A stretch of 46,276 nt of DNA from Akkermansia muciniphila (lineage in GTDB: Bacteria; Verrucomicrobiota; Verrucomicrobiia; Verrucomicrobiales; V1-33). The position numbers and the translations under genes were made by a program. The DNA lies in contig CAMDJM010000034.1 of the NCBI GenBank assembly GCA_945900785.1, positions 1 through 46,276 on the forward strand, written 5' to 3'. Below are positions 25,501-34,355 of the stretch, one piece after another. The notes under the pieces were generated by a model. The model searched no databases, was not told where the DNA came from, and was given only the letters and a program-made list of their open reading frames with translations. The stretch's first letter is position 1. Each line of letters starts with the position of its first letter.

Positions 25501-28167
25501 GGGTTGCTCATCGTCCGTATATGGCACCCGCACGGAATTGCCCGGCCGGTCCGTGACCGTGATCTGATAGCGGATCAGCCGGCGGTGCACCTGCACGCTG
25601 GCAGGGATAACCGCCGTGAAGCGGCTGTCGCCAGCAGCCGCATCCCCGGCGGTGCTATCATCCACCATGGGGAGATTGATCCAATTGGCAGCTGCGGAGA
25701 AAGCACTATCTGTTTTCCTGATGTAGCTGCCCGGTGCCACAATTTGATAGCGCAGCACCACGCTGCCGACCCCATCCGGATCCGTCACCGTGGCGGTGAC
25801 ACTCACCGGCGTATTGGATGCCGGCTGATCCGGCTCGTGACCCACGCCACGGATCGCTGGAGGGGCCAGTGAGGCCGTGGCCAGACGGGCTCCATTCACC
25901 CCCCCCGGCGTCGCCGTGGCTGGACATCGGCGCCAGGAGGCTCCGAAACCATTATCCAACGCCGGATGCAGCAACTCCATGGAAGGCCCCGCCCCCCGCG
26001 AAGCCGTGGGCCAGGGAAAGCCCTCACCATAATCCACCGCATTGATCAGGACTCCGGCGGCATCGCGCAGCTCGATGGTTTCACCGCTGTTGCTGAGCTT
26101 GCCGGTCCATGGGCCTGCGGAGTTGGCCACCGCCGCAGGCCAGGCCGTGGCGAAGGTCGGCGGATTCTGCACGGCACAGAAAAAGCCCCCCGGCGCGATC
26201 GTGACCTGACCAAACGTATAGTCCACCGCCGAAGCAAGGCGCCAGCCGGTAACTTCCACCGGAGAGGTGCCAGGGTTGTGCAATTCGATAAACTCCTGAC
26301 GCCTCGCCGGGTCCTGCGGATCATAGTGCACCTCACTGATCACAACCAGCGGAGGACCGTCCACCAATGGCGTGGTAAATGGCACGGAATTGGCAGCCCA
26401 GGTGGCCCCCGCACTGTTGGAAACAAAAGCGCGGAAGACATAACCGGTGCCCGGCACCAGATCCGTCAGCACCCGGGAAAAGTTGCCCCCTGACGTTCCA
26501 AGGGCAGCGGCATGTTCCCAGGCCGCAGGCTCAGTTCCCCCATCGGCCCTTCCCCAGTAAAGCGTCACCAACGGTGCTTCATTTCCGGTGGCCGTCACCT
26601 CCCCATTCAGCACCGCCCCGGTGCTGCCCACATGAGTAGCCGGCAGCATGCGGACCAGAGGGAGCGTGATGGCTTCTGTTCTGAATGATCCCGTATCCGG
26701 GGCCCATGCCGTGCCAGCCCGGTTGAGCGCAGCCACCCGGAAAAAGTAGTTCACCTGCGGTTCCAGGCCTGTCAGTTTCACACTGATCCTGCCGGCGGCC
26801 AGACTCACCACTGCCCTGGACGACCATGCGTCAGGGTCCGTGCCTCCGTCCGTTTTGCCATAATAAAAAGTGGCGGTGGGCACCTCATTACCAACATTCA
26901 GGACTTCCGCGTTCAGGGTCGCACTGGTTAATGCAATACCGGAAGCGGGTCGGTTGACCAAATCAGGCAACAACACAGGCAGGGTGCTGAACGTCAAACT
27001 CTCAGGTGCCCATCCTGTCCCGGCCGGATAGGATGCCGCAGCCCGGAAGCGATAAAGCCTGCCCGGCTGGAGACCGGTCATATTCCCGGTGATGGAATTG
27101 GACGTTTGCCCAAGGAGCACCGATTGTTCCCAATTGGCAGGCACCGTGCCTCCATCCACCGTGCCATAGTAGAGCGTCACGGCAGGAGCAGTCCCACTGA
27201 AAGCGCTCACCCGGCCTCCTGCCGTAGCGGCAACCGCAGAAATATTCGTCACCGGAATATTGGTGAGGGATGGGACAAACACCGTCTTGAATGACCGCAG
27301 GGTGGTGGCCCAGGTGCTGCCACTGGCATTCGTAAAACGGAGCCGGTAAAACCAGGTGGTGTTGCTGCTCAGACCTGACAGCACATTACTGAAGTTCCCG
27401 GCAGGAAAGGTGCCCGGAATCGCTTTGGTAAAGGGCCAGTCGGCAGGATCGCTCCCGGCATCCGCCAGACCATAATAAATGGTGATCGACGGTGCCGCAC
27501 TGCCAATGCTGGTGATGGCACCTCCCACCGTGGCTCCATCCGCCGTGATGCTGACGGGGCCGTTGGCCGTGCCAATGGGGCGGCCGTTGGCGGTGACCGG
27601 AGTGGCATCCAGACGGATGTTATCAAAAAAGGACCGCCCGGCCCCTCTGGCCCGCAACAGCACCCGCATGGGATTGCCCACCGCGCGTGGTTCATCGATT
27701 GTATCCAGCACCAGCGTCGCGGTTTCCGCAAACGTCCCTGGGGCTGCCACCGTAGAGGCATCCGTCACCGCCTTGGCAAAAATGAGGTTGCCGGTGCTGC
27801 CCAGCAAGGTGGTGCTGGCATTGCCCGGGACCGTCTGGCCGCTGCGGTTTCCCACCCCTGGAGTCAGGGTGTAGCGCGTATTCGCCTGGAAAGTAACGCC
27901 GGGATCCTGCCAAACATCGTGGCCACTTTCCATCACCAGGTGATCCGTCCCATCGGATGCAAAACCTGCCTCAAATTTCACAAACCCTGCCGCCGCACCG
28001 GGTCCTCCCGTTTCCTGCCACGGAGTCAGGGTCAGGGTGCTCTGGCCTTCCGTGAGTTCCGGCGTCTGGGTTTCGAAACCGGGGTTCGCCAGATTGACCG
28101 GAACGGCCAACAGGGTGGCAGTGCCCATTAGACCGAGGGATGCGCAAAAAAAGAAAAAAGATTTCAT
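22591..28167 (-). CDS. giant secreted CotH-kinase / lamin-tail-domain protein
   Basis: 1858 residues. The start MKSFFFFCASLGLMGTATLL gives a signal peptide; an ATG 19 codons upstream is less likely. After an N-terminal beta domain (NPGFETQ..., ~25-200) come four fibronectin-III-like repeats with the signature YYGxxDGGTxPxxW (~210-600). A lamin-tail domain (LTD) follows, with VISEVHYDP and RRQEFIELHNPG at ~607-750. The CotH kinase-like domain is at ~917-1250: WHLIANEANI, WGIKFNRARDF and the catalytic-type motif MPYDLDMMF near 1204. A second LTD (ITEINYNPG, IELTNISR) lies at ~1564-1709. The C-terminus carries DPDGDGMTNLLEFSLG and a beta module ending in YARLRVKV. CotH-type kinases phosphorylate exported proteins in spore-formers; the substrate here is unknown. 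Confidence 0.9.
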   Translation of the reverse strand: MKSFFFFCASLGLMGTATLLAVPVNLANPGFETQTPELTEGQSTLTLTPWQETGGPGAAAGFVKFEAGFASDGTDHLVMESGHDVWQDPGVTFQANTRYTLTPGVGNRSGQTVPGNASTTLLGSTGNLIFAKAVTDASTVAAPGTFAETATLVLDTIDEPRAVGNPMRVLLRARGAGRSFFDNIRLDATPVTANGRPIGTANGPVSITADGATVGGAITSIGSAAPSITIYYGLADAGSDPADWPFTKAIPGTFPAGNFSNVLSGLSSNTTWFYRLRFTNASGSTWATTLRSFKTVFVPSLTNIPVTNISAVAATAGGRVSAFSGTAPAVTLYYGTVDGGTVPANWEQSVLLGQTSNSITGNMTGLQPGRLYRFRAAASYPAGTGWAPESLTFSTLPVLLPDLVNRPASGIALTSATLNAEVLNVGNEVPTATFYYGKTDGGTDPDAWSSRAVVSLAAGRISVKLTGLEPQVNYFFRVAALNRAGTAWAPDTGSFRTEAITLPLVRMLPATHVGSTGAVLNGEVTATGNEAPLVTLYWGRADGGTEPAAWEHAAALGTSGGNFSRVLTDLVPGTGYVFRAFVSNSAGATWAANSVPFTTPLVDGPPLVVISEVHYDPQDPARRQEFIELHNPGTSPVEVTGWRLASAVDYTFGQVTIAPGGFFCAVQNPPTFATAWPAAVANSAGPWTGKLSNSGETIELRDAAGVLINAVDYGEGFPWPTASRGAGPSMELLHPALDNGFGASWRRCPATATPGGVNGARLATASLAPPAIRGVGHEPDQPASNTPVSVTATVTDPDGVGSVVLRYQIVAPGSYIRKTDSAFSAAANWINLPMVDDSTAGDAAAGDSRFTAVIPASVQVHRRLIRYQITVTDRPGNSVRVPYTDDEQPNFAYFVYNSVPAWSGALRPAAFAGSPATPVEEYPSSLLQSIEPWHLIANEANIISCQYDGNFNGTLFQGALVHRGQVYDHISYQVRGIGSVYVSGKNKWGIKFNRARDFQAYDNWGRPYSQKWNSLGLNGCASPWASVNRGAAGIEEAVSSRIYELGGVPALRTSYVHWRVIRRTAEVNPAASTITNDPIGPSLKGQYSGDLWGLYMAMEPTEGNFLDERGLEDGNIYSIEGDGGDKKHQADTQPTGSLDWDAFRNASVQSGQTEAWYRANNDLNALYTFMGLSRLIGNVDVRPGDNYRYYHRPTDNRWVIMPYDLDMMFIPAAHWGGAMDNGVAVAGAPNTIRAMSRWPAIALEYRNRCRELLSLMASDNTPNGGQVGQLIQEYARMVNSPSAKRSWADIDAAMWNLHPRSSGGGGNSGQSEHRGNFYRAAYLDGPRGGLGGTAQTGSWVRSLPDPDNDRFSNHEGLAQWFTNFATNTYPASAAAWVRKASNAGGSGTDPDVNRQKGYGYKALEWESIYGGYFDCNANPPTTGTYSADLAWPNMPVIFASGSAGFPANDLRFTSTDFADPQGSATAGAVQWRIGEISAPGIPGYDPAKPCIYELENVWTSPEVPLTSPSVAEVRIPAGAVVAGHTYRARVRHMDATKRWSWWSPPVQFIVATANTAPYQSSLRITEINYNPGPVTPAEAAHPLWKAAWTAQQLEYIELTNISRTSLDLTDLRFTKGVDFDIPSGTLLAAGGHLIIARNPLAFAVRYGNGLPVAAGGFEPDALNNGGENLKLSFGAGTPVFEFSYGSGAPWPTAPNGAGASLVLINPEKPGLNHGDPMEWRASLTSNGNPGSDDRISYTTWAAGYPGLGGMEEDPDGDGMTNLLEFSLGSSPAAVSLGALPRASTAGGGFRFIFSYMAGNGGHSRHVEFSSDLEHWTENATLIGRTVLPDGRFTDTWQSALPLTPDTPRQYARLRVKVP

Positions 28168-28345
28168 CGGCGTGCAGAGGGAAAAGCAGAGCAGAACAGG
28201 AACTGCGCTCCACCAGCCCAGCAACCTCCGATTCTACGGAAAACCAATCATACCGGTCAACCTCCCATTTAAGCAGGAACGGAGCGAATTCCGTCATTCA
28301 CCCGCAGGAGGTGTGCCCCGGTGATGCAAAGCTTTGAGATTCCTG

Positions 28346-28380
28346 CTCTCAACTCCCATCCAACAACTCTCAACTTCCTT
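28346..28380 (+). repeat. heptanucleotide tandem array (5 units)
   Basis: Five contiguous 7-mers: CTCTCAA, CTCCCAT, CCAACAA, CTCTCAA, CTTCCTT. The array lies in the spacer ahead of the YkgJ-family gene, on its coding strand. It resembles the arrays before oppB, oppD and abiEii in period and base composition, but is followed by ACAAGGAGG and not by a pyrimidine tract. Confidence 0.6.
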
Positions 28381-28504
28381 ACAAGGAGGATGGATCCGCC
28401 AAGCCCTTCCCGGTTTGTGGTGTCCTCCCGGAGCCGGCGTTGCTTTTGGAGAAACCGGCAGGCGACGTTTTTTATGGACAAGCTGGGATGAACCCCGTTT
28501 CTTC

Positions 28505-28900
28505 ATGGACTCCCCATTTTTAATGCCCCGCCGCATGGCCTACGAAATCCCTCCTCCTGATACTAACTGGAAATGCCAGCGGTGCACGGCCTGCTGCCGC
28601 TGGCCTGGCGATGTCAAAGTCAGCCCGGAAGAAGTCACCGCGATGGCGGCATTCCTGAATTTTGAAGAGGCGGATTTTATCCAGAAATACACCCGGTTGC
28701 GGACTGACCGGAGTGGATTGTCCCTCGTTGAGCAGGCCGATGATTCCTGTATCTTCCTGAATGGCAACGACTGCCACATCAATGAAGTCAAGCCGCAGCA
28801 ATGCCGCGATTTTCCCAATAAGTGGAATTTCCCCGGGTGGCGACAAGTTTGCCACGCCATCCCCGTAAAGATTGGGGCCATTGCTGGGGGCAGCATTTGA
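28505..28900 (+). CDS. YkgJ-family cysteine-cluster protein
   Basis: 131 residues from ATG 28505; in-frame ATGs at 28523 and 28535 are alternatives, the last giving MAYEIPPPDTNWKCQRC. The cysteine pattern CQRCTACCRWPG, then CIFLNGNDCHINEVKPQQCRDFP-type spacing and a final C in RQVCHA, is that of the CxxCxxCC (YkgJ, PF03692) family, which is thought to bind zinc or iron-sulfur. A longer reading from 28334 was rejected because it begins inside the heptad array. Cytoplasmic, function not established. Confidence 0.8.
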   Translation: MDSPFLMPRRMAYEIPPPDTNWKCQRCTACCRWPGDVKVSPEEVTAMAAFLNFEEADFIQKYTRLRTDRSGLSLVEQADDSCIFLNGNDCHINEVKPQQCRDFPNKWNFPGWRQVCHAIPVKIGAIAGGSI

Positions 28901-28918
28901 ATTAAAGAAAACTTTAAT
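28901..28918. other. AT-rich inverted repeat
   Basis: ATTAAAG-AAAA-CTTTAAT is a perfect 7-bp inverted repeat immediately after the stop of the YkgJ gene and just before a promoter-like sequence. It could be an operator for the beta-helix gene or a weak hairpin. The stem is all A/T but one pair, so it is a poor terminator. Confidence 0.35.
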
Positions 28919-28920
28919 GC

Positions 28921-28949
28921 TTGTGTAAATTCCTTAAAAAGTGTAAAAT
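28921..28949 (+). promoter_or_regulatory. candidate promoter for the beta-helix gene
   Basis: TTGTGT (28921-28926), a 17-bp spacer, then TAAAAT (28944-28949), within the most AT-rich part of a 269-bp spacer. It would give a leader of about 210 nt before the ATG at 29170. The rest of the spacer is GC-rich and holds no recognisable RNA motif. Confidence 0.45.
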
Positions 28950-29169
28950 TATTGAAATCCTGAAAATCCAACTGCTTTTTCAGCGATCTTCCCTTTAAGC
29001 TTCTACCCCACCCTGTGCCGGTCCCGCTGGCAACTGCCCCGCCGCCTACTCCTCTGTTCCACTGCTGCCCGGACCACGCGGGGCGCGTGCCCCTCCAATT
29101 GAGGGACTTACGCCGCCCGGAAAAACCGGCAGATTCATTCCTGATCCCAAAACCCTGAACCCCACGGCC

Positions 29170-30255
29170 ATGAAACCCAAACACATCTCTTACATCATCA
29201 CCGGGACGGCGGTTTTACTGGCCTGCCCATTGGCCTATCTTGGAGTGCAGAATATTTTCAATTCCAGCAAAGAAGTGGCCGTGGCCGCCAGCACCCCTTC
29301 CGGAGTGCCGGCCAGCAAGCGGGTGGAACTGAAGGTGCCCCTGGGCACCGGGGAAGATATCGCCAAAGCCATTGCCAGCCTGCCCGCAGAGGGCGGACGC
29401 ATTCTGCTGGAAGCTGGCATTTATACGATCAGCCAACCCCTGGTGCTGGACCGGGACAATGTGGAATTATCCGGCGATCAGGAGTCGACGATTTTGATGC
29501 TGACGGATCACGCGGATTGCCCGCTGGTGGTGATCGGACCCATGGAGACACCACCGCAGCGGAAGGTGTCGGGCATTGCACTGCGCAAGCTGATCCTGGA
29601 TGGGAACCGGCTGAATCAGGCGAATGAATGCAACGGAGGCCCCTGCGACAACGGCGGTCTTTCCTTCATCCGGAACAATGCCCTGACAATCCGGAGCGCG
29701 GAGGATATCAAGGTGGAACGGGTCACTGCCCGGGCGGCGCGCAGCGGCGGCGTTGTCCTGGAAAAAAACTGCCGGCGCATCAACATCAGTGATCTCACCT
29801 CCCACCACAATCATTTCGATGGCTTCGCGGCTTACGAGACCGAGGAGAGCTTCTTCACCCGGCTGTATCTCCACGACAATGCAGCGGCCGGGATCAGCAT
29901 CGACCTGCGCTTTAACCGGAACATTCTTTCCTATGCCCGGCTGGAAAATAACGGCAGCCAGGGGATCTTCATGCGGGACAGCAATTTCAATAACTTCAAC
30001 CACCTGACCATTACCGGGAATGGAGCCCAGGGGATTTTTCTGGCACAGGCCAATGACCAGCACGATACCCCATGCACCGGAAACATCTTCAGTGAGCTGA
30101 CGGTGAGTGGCAGTGGGGGCGCGGGCTTCCGGATCAATGATGTCAGCTGCATTGCCAATGTGGTGGCGAACTCCCGCTTCAGCCTGAACAAGGAAGGAGC
30201 CGTCAGTGAAGCCTCGGAAAAACTGATCGCCCAACAGAACATCAGTCTGAAATAA
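29170..30255 (+). CDS. exported right-handed parallel beta-helix protein
   Basis: 361 residues. An N-terminal hydrophobic segment (residues 7-28, YIITGTAVLLACPLAYLGV) acts as signal or anchor. From ~58 the sequence follows the pectate-lyase-like pattern: an opening GEDIAKAIASLPAEGGRILLEAG, then YTISQPLVLDRDNVELSGDQ, and repeated coils of ~22 residues (INISDLTSHHNHFDGF, LYLHDNAAAGISIDL, ARLENNGSQGIFM, LTITGNGAQGIFL). The helix runs to about residue 345. Such folds bind or cleave polysaccharides. No conserved catalytic triad can be assigned by eye, so binding without lyase activity is possible. Pyroglutamyl peptidase follows after 13 bp and may be co-transcribed. Confidence 0.85.
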   Translation: MKPKHISYIITGTAVLLACPLAYLGVQNIFNSSKEVAVAASTPSGVPASKRVELKVPLGTGEDIAKAIASLPAEGGRILLEAGIYTISQPLVLDRDNVELSGDQESTILMLTDHADCPLVVIGPMETPPQRKVSGIALRKLILDGNRLNQANECNGGPCDNGGLSFIRNNALTIRSAEDIKVERVTARAARSGGVVLEKNCRRINISDLTSHHNHFDGFAAYETEESFFTRLYLHDNAAAGISIDLRFNRNILSYARLENNGSQGIFMRDSNFNNFNHLTITGNGAQGIFLAQANDQHDTPCTGNIFSELTVSGSGGAGFRINDVSCIANVVANSRFSLNKEGAVSEASEKLIAQQNISLK

Positions 30256-30268
30256 CCTGGTGCCGGAG

Positions 30269-30946
30269 ATGAAGCCCCACCTCCTGCTTCTATCCGGTTT
30301 TGAACCCTTCGGCGGCGATGGATTCAACCCCTCCGGCAGTATCGCCTGGAGCCTGCATGGGCAGTGGCTGGGCGGCGGGGTCCAAATTCATGGAGTGACG
30401 CTGCCGGTGAATGGCCCGGCAGCATGGGAAAAACTGGCGCGGAACATCCGCCGTCTCGATCCTCACTGGATCATCGCCACCGGCGTGTCCGGGCGGGCGG
30501 AACTGTCGATCGAAACCACGGCTTGGAATGAGGCGGATTACCGCATGCCGGACAATCTGGGCCACCAGCCCCAGGGGATAAAAATCATGGAGCGCGGGCC
30601 GGCGTTTCTGGTGAGCCCGGCTGCACTGGGCCTGCTGGCAAGCCTCCCCCCGCTGGAGCCAAGGGACGGGGCTCCCCATCTCCCAGTGCGCCGCAGCGAT
30701 GATCCGGGGCGTTATGTTTGCAATTTCCTGTTCTACCGCCTGTTGCACCTGACGAGGCGGACCAGTCACCCCGCATATCAGCGCGCGGCCTTCTGGCATC
30801 TCCCCGCCACGCCGGAAATGCGCCGGCCCGGTCAGGATCTGCGGTTCTGCTATCCCTTGGATGGATTGGGCGGAACCGTGCGGCACCTGCTGGAAACCGT
30901 CGTCCTCCTGCCCGGAAAATGGCCACAGGCCCCGGGCCAGACCTGA
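30269..30946 (+). CDS. pcp: pyroglutamyl-peptidase I (peptidase family C15)
   Basis: Removes N-terminal pyroglutamate from peptides in the cytoplasm. 225 residues, the usual length. The family signature GFEPFGG (10-16) and all three catalytic positions are present: Glu82 in GVSGRAELSIETTAWNEA, Cys151 in RYVCNFLFYRLLH, and His177 in AAFWHLPA. The pattern is somewhat divergent from well-studied enzymes (FWHLP where most have FIHVP) but complete. ATG 30269 is preferred; a GTG at 30260 would add three residues. It lies close behind the beta-helix gene and a few kilobases from the opp operon, consistent with a role in using imported peptides. Confidence 0.9.
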   Translation: MKPHLLLLSGFEPFGGDGFNPSGSIAWSLHGQWLGGGVQIHGVTLPVNGPAAWEKLARNIRRLDPHWIIATGVSGRAELSIETTAWNEADYRMPDNLGHQPQGIKIMERGPAFLVSPAALGLLASLPPLEPRDGAPHLPVRRSDDPGRYVCNFLFYRLLHLTRRTSHPAYQRAAFWHLPATPEMRRPGQDLRFCYPLDGLGGTVRHLLETVVLLPGKWPQAPGQT

Positions 30947-31045
30947 ATCGCCAGGGTCCCACACCCCGCTGAACCCAAAAGCATCCCATCTGCCCCGGTC
31001 CTTGGCTGCGGATGACGGCAGGGACCGTCCCCTATCCGCCAACTG

Positions 31046-31915
31046 TCAGCGGAAGGCCTGGGAATTGATCTGCAGGTCGAGCTGTTGGATGCTGGCACTG
31101 GCAATTCCTTTGAGCGAGGGGAGACTGAGGGAATCCGGGGAAAAATGAATCTGGCGGCCGGCATCTCCCATGGTGTTCTGCTGGGCTGCCTGATCGTGCA
31201 TCAGGGCCACCCATTGCTCGACCCGGGTGATGTCACTCTCGATTTCCTGGATGCGGCCGGCCCGTTTGCGGATGGTCAGGATGCGCTGGTCCAGGATGAG
31301 CAGGGTTTCATGTTTGGACTGCCGGGTGGACTCCGTCAGTTCTTCGGATTCCAGCTCCGCGAGGAGGGCCCCGCGCTGGGCGGTGATCTGATCCTCATGG
31401 CTGCTGCGCACACTTTCCTCCAGGTGATCGCGGGCGAGCAGGAGCTTCAAATAAAGCCACAGCATGTATTCGCCAGGCCGGAGCAGGCTATTCTGCCCCT
31501 GATCGGGAAAGAGATCGCCCAGCCGGGACACCCGCAGATGGAGCGCCTTGTAACGTTTGTCCGCCGGTTGGCTGAGATTTTCCACCACCTGCGACCATTG
31601 GCAAAGCAACTCACTCCGTTGATCCTGCCAGGTGCCGCCCCCCCGGTGACGGCGGATGGCCGGCAGGCAAAGATACAGCAGCAGGCCAATCGCGGTAGGC
31701 AGCCCCAGCCACAGGAGCCAGAGGTCTGTGGTCTTCGCGGCAAATCCCAGAATAACCAAACCAAGACCAGCGCAGGCGAGCATAGCATCCCGGGACCACG
31801 CCGATTTGGCAGGGGACGTGACAGGGGACACGCTGCCGGATTGACTTGGCAGACTGGGTCCGAGGCCTTGTCTCCCGGAAGAAACAGGCGGGCGCTGGAT
31901 GGAAAGATTAGCCAT
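31046..31915 (-). CDS. membrane protein with C-terminal coiled coil
   Basis: 289 residues from ATG 31915; another ATG lies 9 codons upstream. Residues 1-40 are Ser/Pro/Gly-rich and likely disordered. Two transmembrane helices follow (~44-60 and ~64-86). The rest is charged and strongly helical, with a long coiled coil (~155-245, e.g. LAELESEELTESTRQSKHETLL). A C-terminal segment reads SLPSLKGIASASIQQLDLQINSQ. No family is recognised. A cell-envelope or structural role can only be guessed. It is transcribed convergently with pcp and divergently from transketolase. Confidence 0.7.
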   Translation of the reverse strand: MANLSIQRPPVSSGRQGLGPSLPSQSGSVSPVTSPAKSAWSRDAMLACAGLGLVILGFAAKTTDLWLLWLGLPTAIGLLLYLCLPAIRRHRGGGTWQDQRSELLCQWSQVVENLSQPADKRYKALHLRVSRLGDLFPDQGQNSLLRPGEYMLWLYLKLLLARDHLEESVRSSHEDQITAQRGALLAELESEELTESTRQSKHETLLILDQRILTIRKRAGRIQEIESDITRVEQWVALMHDQAAQQNTMGDAGRQIHFSPDSLSLPSLKGIASASIQQLDLQINSQAFR

Positions 31916-32153
31916 GACCCGACAGATAATCGTTTTCCGCAAAACAGGAAGCGGAAACCCGGAAACCTGCCAGTTGGCATTTTATTAATGCGTTCGGGGC
32001 AGGAATCCTGAAGCAAGTCCCGGTTGCGTCAGTGGAGGGCCGATCCTAGAAACAATCAGGTTTTCCCCCATGGAATCGATGCTATTGGTGCGCCCGGAGC
32101 GCCGCCCGGGCCATGGAAAATCCTGCCCCCCTTTTCTTCCCTTTCCATTGAAC

Positions 32154-34130
32154 ATGAATACCGCACTCCTCCAATCCGCTGCCAATCAAGCCCGTGGCCT
32201 CGCCATGGACGCCGTCCATAAATGCAATTCCGGCCACCTCGGCCTGCCACTCGGGGCCGCTGACATGGGGGCCGTGCTCTTCGGCGAAAGTCTCGTTTGC
32301 AACCCGGCTGACCCCAAGTGGCTGAACCGCGACCGCTTCATCCTCTCCGCCGGCCACGGCTCCATGTTCCTTTATTCATGGCTCCACCTCGCGGGATATG
32401 ACCTCCCCATGGATCAGGTCGCCAGCTTCCGCGCATTGCACAGCATCACGCCAGGCCACCCGGAATTCCATGAAACGCCCGGCGTGGAAAGCACCACCGG
32501 CCCGCTGGGCCAGGGCATCGGCAACGCCGTAGGCTACGCGCTTTCCAGCAAAATGGCGGCGGCCAAATACAACAGCACCAGCCACACCATCATCGACCAT
32601 CACGTTTTCGTCCTTGCGGGCGACGGCTGTCTCCAGGAGGGCGTGTCGCGGGAATCTGTGGCCTTCGCCGCACACAACGGATTGGATAACCTGATCCTCC
32701 TGTTCGATTCCAACGACGTCACCCTGGACAACATGGCCAAGGTAACCCAAAGCGAGGACACCCAAGCCATCTTCACCGCCCTCGGCTGGGATACCGTCAC
32801 CATCGACGGCCACGACCTCCAGGCCGTATACGATGCCATCGAGACCGCCAAAAACGCCAACAACGGCAAGCCTAAAATGATCATCTGCAAGACGCTGATC
32901 GGCAAAGGCATCCCCGAAGTGGCCGGCACCGCCAAGGGCCATGGAGAAGGCGGCGCGAAATTTGTGGATGCCGCCAAAAAAGGCCTCGGCATCCCGGAAG
33001 ACACCCACTTTTACGTCAGCCCGGAAGTCACCGCATACTTCGCCGGACTCAAAACAAAGCGCATCGCCGCCTATGACGCCTGGTCCGTCAAGTTCAACAC
33101 TTGGGCCGCCGCCAACCCAGCTTTGGCCGCCGAGCTCGCCGCCGCCCGCACCGGAGGCCTCACCGCCGAAGCCATCCTCCAAGCTATCCCGGAATATCCT
33201 CTCGAAGGCAAATCCGCCACCCGCAACTGCGGCGGCGAAATCCTGAACCACGTCGCCAAAGCTGTCCCTAATATCGTCACCGGCAGCGCCGACCTCTTCG
33301 GCTCTACCAAAAACTACCTCAAGGATGGAGGCGACCTCAGCCGCAATAACTTCTCCGGCCGCAACATCTGGTTCGGCATCCGTGAGCACGCCATGGGAGC
33401 CATCTGCAACGGCATCGCTTACGACGGTCTCTTCCTCCCCAGCGGGGCCACCTTCCTCGTCTTTGCGGATTACTGCCGCCCCAGCATCCGCCTCGCCGCC
33501 CTGTCGAAACTGCCCGTCACTTACATCTTCACCCATGACTCCGTGGGCGTCGGGGAAGACGGCCCTACCCACCAGCCCGTGGAAACCGTGAGCGGCCTCC
33601 GCGTCATCCCGAACCTCGACGTGATCCGCCCTGCCGATGTGGAGGAAACCGCCGCCGCCTTTGCCGCCGCCTTCAGCCGCGCCGATGGCCCGACGCTCTT
33701 GGCCCTCAGCCGTCAGGACCTGCCGATTCTTGGCTTCGCCTCCGCCACCGCCCGCCGCGAGGGCACCCTCAAAGGCGGCTACGTCCTCGTCAGGGAAACC
33801 GCCCCGCTCACCGCCATTGTCATCGCCACCGGCTCGGAAGTGCAATGGGCCGTCGAAGGGGCCAAAGGGCAGCCCGGCGTCCGCGTCGTTTCCCTGCCCT
33901 GCTTCGAGCGCTTCGAGCGCCAAACCGCCGCCTACCGCGAGGAAGTGCTCCCCGCCGCCTGCACGAAGCGTATCGCCATCGAAGCCGGCGTCAGCGACCT
34001 CTGGTGGAAATACGTTGGCACCGCCGGCCAGATCATCGGCATCGACCGCTTCGGCATCAGCGCCCCCGGCAATACCGTCTTCAAGGAACTCGGCATCACC
34101 GCCGAAGCCGTGGCCAAAGCCCTAGCCTAA
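32154..34130 (+). CDS. tkt: transketolase
   Basis: A thiamine-diphosphate enzyme that moves two-carbon ketol units between sugar phosphates in the pentose phosphate pathway, in the cytoplasm. 658 residues, full length. Conserved positions match the E. coli enzyme: His28 in [10 protein letters not shown], His68 in [11 protein letters not shown], His102 in TPGHPEFH, the ThDP motif GDGCLQEG (156-163) with Asp157 and Glu162, Asn187 in [20 protein letters not shown] in the pyrimidine-binding domain, and [16 protein letters not shown] 32154 aligns with the family N-terminus; an upstream ATG at 32070 is unlikely. A strong intrinsic terminator follows about 90 bp downstream, so it is probably monocistronic. 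Confidence 0.97.
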   Translation: MNTALLQSAANQARGLAMDAVHKCNSGHLGLPLGAADMGAVLFGESLVCNPADPKWLNRDRFILSAGHGSMFLYSWLHLAGYDLPMDQVASFRALHSITPGHPEFHETPGVESTTGPLGQGIGNAVGYALSSKMAAAKYNSTSHTIIDHHVFVLAGDGCLQEGVSRESVAFAAHNGLDNLILLFDSNDVTLDNMAKVTQSEDTQAIFTALGWDTVTIDGHDLQAVYDAIETAKNANNGKPKMIICKTLIGKGIPEVAGTAKGHGEGGAKFVDAAKKGLGIPEDTHFYVSPEVTAYFAGLKTKRIAAYDAWSVKFNTWAAANPALAAELAAARTGGLTAEAILQAIPEYPLEGKSATRNCGGEILNHVAKAVPNIVTGSADLFGSTKNYLKDGGDLSRNNFSGRNIWFGIREHAMGAICNGIAYDGLFLPSGATFLVFADYCRPSIRLAALSKLPVTYIFTHDSVGVGEDGPTHQPVETVSGLRVIPNLDVIRPADVEETAAAFAAAFSRADGPTLLALSRQDLPILGFASATARREGTLKGGYVLVRETAPLTAIVIATGSEVQWAVEGAKGQPGVRVVSLPCFERFERQTAAYREEVLPAACTKRIAIEAGVSDLWWKYVGTAGQIIGIDRFGISAPGNTVFKELGITAEAVAKALA

Positions 34131-34135
34131 GGGAG

Positions 34136-34157
34136 CACGGGGCTCCGGCCCGTGTTT
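34136..34157 (+). other. small hairpin after tkt
   Basis: CACGGG-gctccgg-CCCGTG followed by TTT, starting 5 nt after the tkt stop codon. It may be a weak attenuator or 3'-end stabiliser upstream of the main terminator. Confidence 0.35.
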
Positions 34158-34216
34158 CAACGCACCCCCTGAAACATAACCCGCCGTCCCCCTCTTCCCT
34201 CCAAATCCAATCCCCC

Positions 34217-34245
34217 AAGGGAGGCTGTCCGCAGCCTCCCTTTTT
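34217..34245 (+). terminator. intrinsic terminator downstream of tkt
   Basis: GGGAGGCTG (34219-34227) pairs perfectly with CAGCCTCCC (34232-34240) around a TCCG tetraloop, followed by TTTTT. Two flanking A-T pairs can extend the stem to 11 bp. It separates tkt from the opp operon. Confidence 0.9.
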
Positions 34246-34355
34246 AGTGTCCAGCTGCAACCACCACCACCACACGCCGCTTCCCGATTTGCCCAATTTG
34301 AGGTCTGATTTTCATCAGGGATTGGACTGGCACGCCGCCTGCAACACGTCCATAC

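Noticed and set aside
28392..28493. 33-codon frame after AAGGAGG at 28392
   Set aside because: The Shine-Dalgarno-like sequence directly abuts the ATG with no spacing, and the peptide has no recognisable features.
28334..28504. N-terminal extension of the YkgJ protein
   Set aside because: Starts in the heptad array; the cysteine-cluster family begins near residue MAYEIPP.
30980..31045. possible bidirectional terminator between pcp and the membrane protein gene
   Set aside because: CGGTCC and GGACCG arms are only 6 bp with a 20-nt loop and no T-run on either side.
32376..33923. 515-codon minus-strand frame
   Set aside because: Antisense of transketolase, low-complexity Gly/Ala composition.
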